Shown here piece by piece: positions 24,115-32,708 of a DNA stretch of 36,671 nucleotides. The DNA is taken from positions 1-36,671 of the forward strand of contig JAEUIQ010000063.1 of the NCBI GenBank assembly GCA_016794985.1, written 5' to 3'. The position numbers and the translations under genes were made by a program. Origin of the DNA: Planctomycetaceae bacterium. Its GTDB lineage: Bacteria > Planctomycetota > Planctomycetia > Pirellulales > Pirellulaceae. Within the stretch, counting starts at the first letter, position 1. Each line of letters starts with the position of its first letter. The notes under the pieces were generated by a model. It did not search any database and was not told where the DNA came from. It saw nothing but the letters and a program-made list of their open reading frames with translations.

Positions 24115-25404
24115 ATGTTGAATCGCCGTCGCTTCTTGCAGACCTCCCTCGTTGGTGCTTCGGGCTTGGCCCTTGGTGGGTATTGGACCTCCTCCGCTCG
24201 GGCTAGCCGATGGGTCAACGACAAGATGAACATGGCGGTGATTGGTGTGGCGAATCGAGCCGCTGAGAATTTGGGTGGTGTGCTGCATGAAGAGATTGCG
24301 TTTCTCTGCGATGTGGATCAAAACTACTTGAATCGCGCTGCGGAGGCTCATCCCAAATCGCACAAATTAACCGACTATCGCAAATTGTTAGATCGCCCCA
24401 AAGATTTTGATGCGGTGGTGGTTAGCACGCCGGACCATCATCATTTTCATGCCAGTTATTGGGCGATGGAGCAAGGCAAGCATTGTTATTGCGAAAAACC
24501 GTTGACACACAGTGTCTGGGAAGCGCGGACATTGGCCAAGTTGGCCGTTGCCAAAGGCTTAGCAACGCAAATGGGCACTCAGATTCACTCGACCCGCAAT
24601 TATCGCGATGTGGTGGAGATCGTGCAGAGCGGAGCGATTGGCGCTGTGCAGCACGTTCATGTTTGGGTCGGCAAAGGTTGGGGTGGTGGCGATCGTCCGA
24701 CCAAGGCAGACCCGGTCCCGTCGCACTTGGATTGGGATTTGTGGCTCGGCGGTGCGCCCCAGCGACCTTATGCGGCGGACCGATATCATGCCGCCAATTG
24801 GCGACGATGGTGGGACTTCGGTGGCGGCACGTTAGGCGATATGGCTTGCCATTTGATGGATCTTCCTTTTTGGGCGTTGGGATTGGAGCATCCCAAGCAT
24901 GTCGTGGCGCAAGGCCCGGAAGTTCATCCTGAGACCTGTCCATTGGGTTTGACCGTCGAATATCAATTTGCCAAGACCGACAAACACGGCGATCTAAAAT
25001 TGACTTGGTATGACGGCGATCGCATTCCTCAAAAGATCAACGAGATCCCCGTGCCTGGGATGGGTGTGATGTTCGTTGGTACGCAGGGGTCGTTGTTCGC
25101 GGATTACGGGCAATGGAAATTGTACCCCAGTGAAAAATTTGCCAACTACCAAAAGCCGCAACAGACCATTCCCGATTCGGTGGGTCATTATTTGGAATGG
25201 ACCAACGCCTGCCGCGACGGTGGGGCGACCACGTGCAACTTTACTTATTCTGGCCGCTTGACCGAGACCGTCTTGTTAGGCAACGTCGCGTACCGATTCG
25301 GTAAACCAATCCAATGGGATGGGGCCGCGTTTACTACCGGCGATTCGGTGGCGGATCAATACTTGAAACGCGAGTATCGCAAGGGTTGGAACATCACAGG
25401 CTAG
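24115..25404 (+). CDS. Gfo/Idh/MocA family oxidoreductase, Tat-exported
   Basis: 429 residues. A twin-arginine signal opens the protein (NRRRFLQTSLVGASGLALGG), so it is probably exported with its cofactor bound. The Rossmann domain follows: MNMAVIGVANRAAENL, FLCDVD, FDAVVVSTPDHHHFHASYWA, then the family hallmark GKHCYCEKPLTHSVWEARTL. The second half has the Gfo/Idh/MocA C-terminal sheet domain (GGGTLGDMACHLMDLPFWAL, with a conserved His-containing motif). Members oxidise or reduce sugars or inositol-like compounds using NAD(P). Exported versions are abundant in planctomycetes, and their substrates are unknown. AAGGA precedes the ATG by seven bases. The epimerase gene follows after 26 bases, so an operon is likely. 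Confidence 0.92.
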   Translation: MLNRRRFLQTSLVGASGLALGGYWTSSARASRWVNDKMNMAVIGVANRAAENLGGVLHEEIAFLCDVDQNYLNRAAEAHPKSHKLTDYRKLLDRPKDFDAVVVSTPDHHHFHASYWAMEQGKHCYCEKPLTHSVWEARTLAKLAVAKGLATQMGTQIHSTRNYRDVVEIVQSGAIGAVQHVHVWVGKGWGGGDRPTKADPVPSHLDWDLWLGGAPQRPYAADRYHAANWRRWWDFGGGTLGDMACHLMDLPFWALGLEHPKHVVAQGPEVHPETCPLGLTVEYQFAKTDKHGDLKLTWYDGDRIPQKINEIPVPGMGVMFVGTQGSLFADYGQWKLYPSEKFANYQKPQQTIPDSVGHYLEWTNACRDGGATTCNFTYSGRLTETVLLGNVAYRFGKPIQWDGAAFTTGDSVADQYLKREYRKGWNITG

Positions 25405-25430
25405 GCATTTAATTTTGCTGGGAACACGAC

Positions 25431-26438
25431 ATGAAGTTGGTGTTGACTGGGGCAACCGGTTTGCTGGGCAACAACGTAGCGCGGTTGGCCGTTGCAGCCG
25501 GACACGAAGTCGTTTGTCCCGTCCGCCGACTTGGCGATCGTTCGTTGGTGGGGGTTCCGGTTTCTCAAGTGCTGGTCGACTTTGAAGCGGCCAGTCGCTC
25601 GACAACTTCAGAGTCGTCGAAGTCGGTCTGGGACGAACTGGTTGCAGGCTGCGATGCCGTGATCCATTCGGCGGCATTGATCCATATTGGTTGGCAGCGC
25701 CAAGCCGAATCTCATGCGGCGAATGTTGAGTTGACGGAACAGATCGCTGCTTCGGTGCAACGCGCCGGAGTGCGTTTGATTCATATCTCGACCGTTGATA
25801 CTTTGGCTTACAGCGTGAATGGACAGCCGGTATCGGAGGACACTCGCCAACCTGCCAAGCCTTCCAGCGCTTATGTGCGATCGAAGACAGCTGCTGAGGT
25901 CGTCGTCAAGAATCGAGTTGCTCAAGGACTCGATGGTGTTATCTTGCATCCGGGCTTTATGCTCGGTCCGTGGGATTGGAAGCCTTCCAGTGGAAAGATG
26001 CTATGGGCGATCGCCAAACGACAAATCCCTCTGGCGCCCGCGGGTGGTTGCAGTGCCGTTGATGTTCGCGATGTGGCCCAGGGAGTTTTGAACGCGGTGC
26101 TGCGCGGCGGCAAAGGCCAGCATTACATCTTGGCTGGGCACAACCTCAGTTATGTCGAGCTATTTCGCGAGATCGCGGTGACCACCAGCGCGAGACCGCC
26201 TCGATGGCGAGTCGGGCCGGTAGTCGCGGCGCTGGCTGGCTGGTTTGGCGATGTTTGGACGCGAATCAACGGGCAGGAAACCGACCTGAACAGTGCCTTG
26301 GTGCGAATGGGACAGTTGCGACATTATTACTCCAGCGACAAAGCCGTTCGCGAATTAGGTTATCAGATTTCTCCCCTCCAGCCGGCGCTTGCGGCTGCTT
26401 GGCAGTTCCTGCAATCCTGTGGCGATCCGCCGAAGTAA
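25431..26438 (+). CDS. NAD-dependent epimerase/dehydratase (extended SDR)
   Basis: 335 residues. TGATGLLGNNV (6-16) is the dinucleotide-binding loop, CDAVIHSAALIHIGW holds the second cofactor contact, ISTVDTLAY is the catalytic Ser/Thr strand, and YVRSK (Tyr148, Lys152) is the catalytic pair. HPGFMLGPWDW is the extended-SDR substrate region. It belongs to the NAD(P)-dependent sugar epimerase / dihydroflavonol-reductase group; the exact substrate cannot be read from the sequence. It has no signal peptide, so it acts in the cytoplasm, unlike the exported oxidoreductase encoded just upstream. The ribosome site (GGGAA) is weak. Probably the second gene of a two-gene operon. Confidence 0.88.
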   Translation: MKLVLTGATGLLGNNVARLAVAAGHEVVCPVRRLGDRSLVGVPVSQVLVDFEAASRSTTSESSKSVWDELVAGCDAVIHSAALIHIGWQRQAESHAANVELTEQIAASVQRAGVRLIHISTVDTLAYSVNGQPVSEDTRQPAKPSSAYVRSKTAAEVVVKNRVAQGLDGVILHPGFMLGPWDWKPSSGKMLWAIAKRQIPLAPAGGCSAVDVRDVAQGVLNAVLRGGKGQHYILAGHNLSYVELFREIAVTTSARPPRWRVGPVVAALAGWFGDVWTRINGQETDLNSALVRMGQLRHYYSSDKAVRELGYQISPLQPALAAAWQFLQSCGDPPK

Positions 26439-26448
26439 GTCGCCATTG

Positions 26449-26466
26449 TCGAGGCTCGCTCCTCGA
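26449..26466. terminator. Hairpin after the epimerase gene
   Basis: TCGAGG (26449-26454) and CCTCGA (26461-26466) can pair around a 6-base loop, 11 bases past the stop codon. There is no T-run. A second, looser hairpin follows, with GGCTGGC at 26490-26496 and GCCAGCC at 26512-26518. Position fits a transcription end before clpB, but both could be dispersed palindromes. Confidence 0.3.
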
Positions 26467-26727
26467 TCCAATATGGTCTCGTTTGTCGTGGCTGGCGGTC
26501 ATTGTTTAGCGGCCAGCCGTAGGCGTGCTGTCCAACATACGAGCGACGGTTCAACGTGGCGTCTGTTAAAAAGGCCCCATCGTAAAGCCGATCCGAAGTC
26601 GCGGAAATCTCATCGCGAAACTGCTGCTCGTCGCGATTGGCCCCAAAGATGCATCGTCCTTAGGTTGCTGCTGATCGCTGCACGATTGGCAGGAGGTATG
26701 GCGGTCTATATTTGCTAGGAGCCGAGC

Positions 26728-29385
26728 ATGACATTCTCGTTTGATAAGTTGACTACCAAGGCCCAGGAAGCGCTGGCGACGAGCCAGCAATTGGCACAGG
26801 CCGCTGGAAATCCCGAGATCACGCCACTCCATTTGTTGTCGGCGCTGCTCGCGGAACGGCAGGGATTGACGGTGCCGATTTTGCAGAAATTGCAGGTGCC
26901 GATCGAGGCGCTGAAGGCCTCGATTGCCAGTGAATTGAAGCGACTGCCCACGTCGTCCAATTCGTCCCCGCGCGGTTTGGGGAGCCAATTAAGTCAAGTC
27001 TTGACCCAGGCCCAACAATTGGCCGAAAGCATGCAGGACGAGTTCATCTCCACCGAACATTTATTGCTGGGGCTGACCAAAGTTGATTCCACTGCCAAAA
27101 CCATTTTGCAGACGAAGGCCGTGACGGAAAAAGACATTCGCGAGGCGATCAAAAGCTTGCGCGGAAGTGCCAAGGTGACGGATCAGGATCCCGAGAGCAA
27201 ATTTCAAACACTGGAAAAGTACGGTATCGATCTGGTCGAAAGAGCCAAAGCGGGCAAGTTGGATCCGGTCATTGGTCGCGATCAAGAAATCCGCCGCGTC
27301 GTCCAAGTGCTGTCACGGCGAACAAAAAATAATCCGGTTCTGATCGGACAGCCAGGCGTCGGCAAAACGGCTATTGCGGAAGGCTTGGCCAGCCGCATCG
27401 TCGAAGGTGATGTGCCCAACAGCTTGCAGAATACCCGAGTGATTGCTCTCGATATGGGCGCTTTGGTTGCTGGCACCAAATTTCGTGGCGAGTTTGAAGA
27501 ACGCCTCAAAGCCGTGCTCCGCGAGGTAGCCGATTCCGAAGGTCGTGTTGTATTGTTCATTGACGAACTACATACCGTGGTGGGCGCGGGTGCTGCCGAA
27601 GGCGGCAACGATGCTGCCAACCTGCTCAAGCCGGCATTGGCACGCGGCGAACTCCGCTGCGTTGGGGCGACGACCTTGGATGAGTATCGCAAATATATCG
27701 AGAAAGACGCGGCATTGGAGCGACGCTTCCAACCCGTGTTTGTTGACCAACCGAACATCGAGGACACCATCACGATCTTGCGCGGTTTGAAACAGCGGTA
27801 CGAATCGCATCACGGAGTCCAAATCAAAGATGCCGCCTTGGTCGCGGCTGCACAACTGTCGGCACGGTACATCACCGATCGCTTCTTGCCGGATAAAGCG
27901 ATCGACTTGGTTGACGAGGCATGCAGCAAGTTGGCGATGGAACGCGACAGCGTTCCCGGAGAGATCGACTCGGTGCAACGTCGATTGACTCAGTTGGAAC
28001 TGGCGGCTCGACAATTGGCTGATGAGACGGAAGCCACCGCTCGTGAACGATTGGACGAAGTTAATGAAGAAATGGCTGAGCTGCGCGCCCAATTGGCCAG
28101 CTTGCGCGAACAGTGGGAAGCCGAGAAGTTAGGCATGGTCGATTCTCAAAATTTGCGCAAGCAGTTGGAAGAGGCCCAGCGTCAGTTCCAAAAGCAGCAG
28201 GCCGAGTTGAATTCGAAACTGGCGACCGGGCAAATGGTCAATGAGTCCGAGTACCAGAGTTTGTACGAACTCGACATGCGTCAAAAGTCGCTTCTCAAGC
28301 AATTGGAGCAAGCGACGGCTCGCGAGAGCGAAATGACCGCAGGAGAATCCGAAGGACGACGCCTGCTCCGCGAGAATGTCACGGAAGAAGAAATCGCCGA
28401 GGTCGTCAGCGCCTGGACCGGGATTCCAGTCAGCCGCATGGTGGAATCGGAACGCGCCAAATTGCTGGTCTTGGAAGAGCGAATCCATCAACGAGTCGTC
28501 GGGCAAGATGAAGCCGTGACGGCGGTGGCGAATGCGGTGCGCCGCAGTCGCTCGGGCTTGCAAGACCCGCACCGACCAATCGGGTCGTTCTTGTTCTTGG
28601 GACCCACGGGTGTTGGTAAAACGGAATTGTGCAAAGCGTTGGCCGAGGTCTTGTTTGATGACCAAAACGCCATGGTTCGGATCGACATGAGTGAATACAT
28701 GGAGAAGCACAACGTCAGCCGTTTGATCGGGGCGCCTCCCGGGTATGTGGGCTACGAAGAAGGCGGCAAGTTGACCGAAGCCGTGCGGCGCCGACCATTC
28801 TGCGTGGTGCTACTCGATGAAATCGAAAAGGCCCACAACGACGTCTTCAATATCTTGCTCCAGGTCTTGGACGATGGGCGTTTGACCGACAATCATGGAC
28901 ACACGGTGGACTTTACCAACACGATCATTGTGATGACCAGCAATATTGGTAGCCAACTGATCCAAAAAATTGCCCAAGAAGGTGGGGACAACGAGGAACT
29001 ACGCGCGGCTGTCGAAACGGCACTGCAGTCGCGGTTCTTGCCTGAGTTGTTGAACCGAATCGATGACAAGATAGTTTTCCATCCTTTGCGGGCCGCGCAA
29101 ATTCGCAAAGTCGTCGATATTCAAATCAAAACGCTAGCAAGACGATTGGAAGAGCAGGGCGTGAAATTGGTAGTACCGGACGATGTTTTGGACGCGTTGG
29201 CGCGGCAAGGCTATGATCCGCAGTATGGTGCCCGCCCGCTAAAGCGTGCGATCCAAAATCACTTGATCAACCCACTGGCGACCGAGATTCTCAAAGGCAA
29301 ATTGGTGGAACATGGTACGGTCGAAGTGGCCTATGATGAAGAGACGGGGTTTCACTTTCGGTCGCTGCCGGTGGCTGCGGCGTGA
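26728..29385 (+). CDS. clpB: ATP-dependent chaperone ClpB
   Basis: 885 residues, a normal ClpB length. The Clp N domain (1-145) begins [23 protein letters not shown]1 has the Walker [11 protein letters not shown] (Lys213) and Walker [16 protein letters not shown]. The middle domain is a long coiled coil (about 410-545, rich in Gln/Glu/Leu), diagnostic of ClpB rather than ClpA/ClpC. AAA2 has [10 protein letters not shown] (Lys631), [13 protein letters not shown] and [16 protein letters not shown], and the C-terminus has [12 protein letters not shown]. With DnaK it pulls proteins out of aggregates in the cytoplasm. AGGAG lies upstream of the ATG. I found no clear heat-shock promoter or CIRCE-type inverted repeat in the 289 bases upstream. 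Confidence 0.97.
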   Translation: MTFSFDKLTTKAQEALATSQQLAQAAGNPEITPLHLLSALLAERQGLTVPILQKLQVPIEALKASIASELKRLPTSSNSSPRGLGSQLSQVLTQAQQLAESMQDEFISTEHLLLGLTKVDSTAKTILQTKAVTEKDIREAIKSLRGSAKVTDQDPESKFQTLEKYGIDLVERAKAGKLDPVIGRDQEIRRVVQVLSRRTKNNPVLIGQPGVGKTAIAEGLASRIVEGDVPNSLQNTRVIALDMGALVAGTKFRGEFEERLKAVLREVADSEGRVVLFIDELHTVVGAGAAEGGNDAANLLKPALARGELRCVGATTLDEYRKYIEKDAALERRFQPVFVDQPNIEDTITILRGLKQRYESHHGVQIKDAALVAAAQLSARYITDRFLPDKAIDLVDEACSKLAMERDSVPGEIDSVQRRLTQLELAARQLADETEATARERLDEVNEEMAELRAQLASLREQWEAEKLGMVDSQNLRKQLEEAQRQFQKQQAELNSKLATGQMVNESEYQSLYELDMRQKSLLKQLEQATARESEMTAGESEGRRLLRENVTEEEIAEVVSAWTGIPVSRMVESERAKLLVLEERIHQRVVGQDEAVTAVANAVRRSRSGLQDPHRPIGSFLFLGPTGVGKTELCKALAEVLFDDQNAMVRIDMSEYMEKHNVSRLIGAPPGYVGYEEGGKLTEAVRRRPFCVVLLDEIEKAHNDVFNILLQVLDDGRLTDNHGHTVDFTNTIIVMTSNIGSQLIQKIAQEGGDNEELRAAVETALQSRFLPELLNRIDDKIVFHPLRAAQIRKVVDIQIKTLARRLEEQGVKLVVPDDVLDALARQGYDPQYGARPLKRAIQNHLINPLATEILKGKLVEHGTVEVAYDEETGFHFRSLPVAAA

Positions 29386-29724
29386 TTGGCATACCGTTCG
29401 ATGAAAGTTGATCGGCGTCACTTCCAGGTGCCGTGACCATCCGAGAGCACATTTTTCTTGAGGATGGGCGGACGGCACACGGAGTGCGCCAGCGATTCAT
29501 GGCATCGAATGGCGGTTTTTCGTTCGTGTAGATCCATTCTGCTTGACATTGGCTTGTAATTTAGGAAAGCCTGGTGCTTTGCAGAGTTTCTCCGGGGTGT
29601 TCTGAAAACTCTCAATGGTGGGATTGTCTTCATTCGATAGAACTTGCAGACGGTAGCGGATGCTCGGTTTATTCGGTCGTTTGCCGCCTTGTTGCATCCG
29701 AGTCGCAACTCCAAGGAAGTTCCA
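29386..29724. other. Gap between clpB and the secretin gene
   Basis: 339 bases without a supported gene. A TTGACA at 29543-29548 is a candidate -35, but no good -10 lies 16-18 bases after it. The frame of the secretin is open back to 29644, which is why a longer start seems possible. No terminator hairpin with a T-run was found after clpB. Confidence 0.6.
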
Positions 29725-31335
29725 ATGAAGTGGTCTTTTCGAAATTTCTTTCGCCGCGCTGCTTTGGCGGGGATGATCGTGGTGGCAACCATCTCCGGTT
29801 CGCTCTCTGCCCAGACGGGTCGCGAAATGCCGAACATCGGATTGGCGCCTGGCGAAGTGAAGATCAAGAGCCAGTTCGAATCGATTGAGATCGTATTGGG
29901 ATCGAGTCGATTGATCTCGATGCCGCACAGCATTCCCCGGGTGGTGATTGAGGATCCTTCGATTCTGAGTGCGACACCACTGGCGAAGGATCAAATCTTG
30001 ATTCGCGCACTCCAAACCGGCGTGACTGGGATCGGTTTGATCGATGAAAACGATAAGAGCTATACCGTTGAGGTCAACGTTGTCAGCGACGTTCGGCAAC
30101 TGCAAGCGGTGATCAATCATACTTTCCCGACGGCCAATGTGACGGTTCGTCCGTTGAAAGAGTCGATTGTTTTGGTCGGAACCGTACCGAACCCCGAGAT
30201 GGCCGCTCAAGTGGTCGATGTCGCGTTGCAGTTTTCTGAGAACGTGTTCCAGAACCTGCAAGTGTCTGGTGCGCAAAACATTGCTCTTAAAATGAAAATC
30301 TACGAAGTCTCGCGTACGAAACTTCGTCGCATCGGAGCCGACTGGCAGTTTGCGAACAATCGCTTTGCGGTCATGCAAGGTGCGGGCGACTTGATCGATA
30401 TGGCCGCGAATCAAACGTTGTCTTACATCCCGAATGCACCGGCGGGTGGGCAATTGTCACCTGCGATGAGAAATTCAGATGGTCAGATTTTTGCTGCGGG
30501 TGGAGACACGGTGCGAACCAGCATTATCCGAGGGAACTCGCAGTTGGTTACCGCAGTCGAGTTCTTGGAGCAACATGATGCCGCTCGGTTGGTTGACGAA
30601 CCGACCTTGGTGACGCTCAACGGTCGCCCGGCGGAGTTCTTGTCGGGTGGTGAGATTCCGATTTTGGTCAATGGTGGTCTGGGTGTGGCCACGGTCGAGT
30701 TCCGTCCGTTTGGTACGCGAGTGGACTTTTTGCCCATTGCTTTGGGTGATGGTCGCCTGCGAATCGATTTGCGTTATGAAGTGTCGCAACTGGCTCAGGG
30801 ATTGTCGGGTGACACAAATACGCCGGGCTTTACCGTCAGTCGGACCAACATCGGAGCGGAGATGAACGCGGGTCATACGTTGGCGATCGCTGGCGTTGTC
30901 AAGGAACAAGCCAAGACCACCAAACGCGGCTTGCCTGGTTTGATGCATGCACCTTGGATTGGCTCAGCGTTCTCGAAGAACCGCGATGAAATGGCGGAAA
31001 CCGAGTTGTTGGTCATCGCGACACCGAACTTCATTGGCGACGTCGATCCATCGTTGTTGCCCACTCATGGACCTGGCCAAAATTCGCAAGAGCCCCTCAA
31101 CAGAGAGTTTTATGGACGCGGTTACGTCGAGGTTCCACGATGTGATCCTGTGATCTCACAGGCGGATTTCCAAGGTGGATCACGATCTCAGGCTTTCCCG
31201 GCAACGTATGAAACGATGCCTAGCGAATCGCAACCAACCGTTGGACCGACCGCCAATCGCAGTATGGTCCCGGCCAGCGAGTCGAACCGTCCACAGCAAG
31301 CCAACTTGCCTTTCGGAGCCGGAAATCGTCGCTAA
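29725..31335 (+). CDS. cpaC: Tad/Flp pilus secretin (CpaC/RcpA-like)
   Basis: 536 residues from the ATG at 29725, with AAGGA seven bases upstream. A signal peptide (RAALAGMIVVATISGSLSAQ) is followed by the pilus secretin N-domain (LGSSRLISMPHSIPRVVIED, then GVTGIGLIDENDKSYTVEV), a BON-like domain (VSDVRQLQAVINHTFPTANV, SIVLVGTVPNPEMAAQVVDV) and the type II/III secretin core with LVDEPTLVTLNGRPAEFLSG and VEFRPFGTRVDFLPI. It should form the outer-membrane gate for a Tad-type pilus or secretion machine. The C-terminus ends in a long Ser/Pro/Gln-rich tail. A cpaE gene follows after 141 bases; the ATPase TadA and membrane TadB/C genes are not within the window. Confidence 0.9.
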   Translation: MKWSFRNFFRRAALAGMIVVATISGSLSAQTGREMPNIGLAPGEVKIKSQFESIEIVLGSSRLISMPHSIPRVVIEDPSILSATPLAKDQILIRALQTGVTGIGLIDENDKSYTVEVNVVSDVRQLQAVINHTFPTANVTVRPLKESIVLVGTVPNPEMAAQVVDVALQFSENVFQNLQVSGAQNIALKMKIYEVSRTKLRRIGADWQFANNRFAVMQGAGDLIDMAANQTLSYIPNAPAGGQLSPAMRNSDGQIFAAGGDTVRTSIIRGNSQLVTAVEFLEQHDAARLVDEPTLVTLNGRPAEFLSGGEIPILVNGGLGVATVEFRPFGTRVDFLPIALGDGRLRIDLRYEVSQLAQGLSGDTNTPGFTVSRTNIGAEMNAGHTLAIAGVVKEQAKTTKRGLPGLMHAPWIGSAFSKNRDEMAETELLVIATPNFIGDVDPSLLPTHGPGQNSQEPLNREFYGRGYVEVPRCDPVISQADFQGGSRSQAFPATYETMPSESQPTVGPTANRSMVPASESNRPQQANLPFGAGNRR

Positions 31336-31369
31336 CTGTTGAGGTCAAGCTTCATGCCCGACCAAATCA

Positions 31370-31397
31370 GTTTCGCCAACACCGTTTCGCCAAAACC
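31370..31397. repeat. 14-bp tandem repeat between cpaC and cpaE
   Basis: GTTTCGCCAACACC and GTTTCGCCAAAACC stand head to tail. A second near-repeat, TCGTCCGTGTC and TTGTCCGTGTC, follows at 31429-31456. Both are in the 141-base gap. A 37-codon frame crosses them (31354-31467) but has no support as a gene. Confidence 0.6.
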
Positions 31398-31476
31398 TGT
31401 TCGCGAGACAGGAAGTTGTCAGTCCCCATCGTCCGTGTCACCCATTGTCCGTGTCCTTCAAGCTTGAGACCGAAAA

Positions 31477-32682
31477 ATGAGCAATCACCTGAAGTTTGTC
31501 CTCTGCGAGCCCAAGAAGCCGGTACGCGAGAGTCTCAGCAAAATGCTGAGTTCGATGGGCTATCTGTTCCTCGAAGCGGAATGTAGTTCGTACAGCGCGT
31601 TGAACGATGCAATCGCTGCGGCGATTCCGGACTTGGTGGTGATCGGGATTGATGAAGACTACGCTCAAGCTCTGGCGTTGATCCGCAAAATTCACGGTCA
31701 ATTGCCGGACACGGCGATCATGGCGGTCAGTGGAAAAAATGATGGCCCGACGATCTTGGAAACCATGCGGGCGGGTGCCGGAGAGTTCCTCAACACTCCG
31801 GTCGAAATGTCGGACTTGGCCGAAGCCGTGCCCCGTCTTTGTGGAGCAAAAATTCACAAGACCGAAAGCAGCTCCACCGGAGTGATCGCGGTGGCTGGCG
31901 TCACGGGCGGAGTTGGTGCCACGAGTATGGCTGTCAACATCGCGGCCTATCTTGCCCAAGACCCCGCCAACAGCGTGGCTTTGGTGGACTTGGATTTGAG
32001 TGTCGGTGACGCCGACATCTTCTTGGACTGCATCCCAGAATACACCTTGATCGACGTGGCCAGCAATGTCAGCCGTTTGGACTTGTCGTTGATGAAGAAG
32101 TCGATGACGCGGCACGAGTCGGGTGTGTATTTGCTTCCTCGCCCGGTCTCGTTGTTGGACAACGAAATCGTAACTCCGGATAATCTGGGTCGGGTGTTGA
32201 GCGTCCTCAAGTCCGCGTTTTCGCACTTGGTCATTGATGTGTCCAAGAGCTACACGCCTGTCGATTTGGTCGCGTTGAATTTCGCTGATCACATTGTCTT
32301 GGTGACCCAACTGGATTTGCCTTGCTTGCGAAATGTCGTGCGGTTGTTGATGTCCTTTGACGAATACCACGGTTTGAAGGAGAAAGTCAAGGTTGTCGTC
32401 AATCGATCCAACTTGCAGTCGAATCAAATCAGCATCAAGAAGGCCGAGGAGACGATTGGGCAAGCTTTCTATTGGCAGATCCCCAACGACTATCAAACCA
32501 TGGCGGCGGTTCGCAACAATGGCGTACCGTTGGTCATGCAAGCTCCGCAGGCCAACATCACGCAAAGTGTCACAGGGTTGACCAATTCGCTCCTAAACTT
32601 GCATGTGGCCACCGCCGCGTCGGACTCAGGGGCTGCCGCAGCTGGCAAGAAGCAGTGGCTGGGATTCCTGGCTCGCAAATAG
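31477..32682 (+). CDS. cpaE: CpaE-like pilus assembly protein (receiver-like plus MinD/ParA ATPase fold)
   Basis: 401 residues. Residues 1-125 resemble a response-regulator receiver domain (LKFVLCEPKKPVRESLSKML, DLVVIGID, GAGEFLNTPVEMSDLAEAV). The rest is a MinD/ParA-type domain: VAGVTGGVGATSMAVNIAAY (139-158), LVDLDLSVGDADIFLD, then HLVIDVSKSYTPVDLVAL. The deviant Walker A lacks both usual lysines (GVTGGVGAT), which as I recall is seen in other CpaE proteins, so ATP use is doubtful. CpaE/TadZ places the Tad pilus machine in the cell. It fits functionally with the secretin encoded upstream. The C-terminal ~25 residues are Ala/Gly-rich. Confidence 0.88.
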   Translation: MSNHLKFVLCEPKKPVRESLSKMLSSMGYLFLEAECSSYSALNDAIAAAIPDLVVIGIDEDYAQALALIRKIHGQLPDTAIMAVSGKNDGPTILETMRAGAGEFLNTPVEMSDLAEAVPRLCGAKIHKTESSSTGVIAVAGVTGGVGATSMAVNIAAYLAQDPANSVALVDLDLSVGDADIFLDCIPEYTLIDVASNVSRLDLSLMKKSMTRHESGVYLLPRPVSLLDNEIVTPDNLGRVLSVLKSAFSHLVIDVSKSYTPVDLVALNFADHIVLVTQLDLPCLRNVVRLLMSFDEYHGLKEKVKVVVNRSNLQSNQISIKKAEETIGQAFYWQIPNDYQTMAAVRNNGVPLVMQAPQANITQSVTGLTNSLLNLHVATAASDSGAAAAGKKQWLGFLARK

Positions 32683-32708
32683 CGAAACTTGGTGTAGACT
32701 GGGAGGGC

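Noticed and set aside
26439..26727. A CIRCE or sigma-32-type heat-shock control site for clpB
   Set aside because: No 9-bp inverted repeat with the CIRCE pattern and no convincing heat-shock promoter boxes were found.
31354..31467. A 37-codon frame between cpaC and cpaE
   Set aside because: It crosses two short tandem repeats, has no clear ribosome site and resembles no known peptide.
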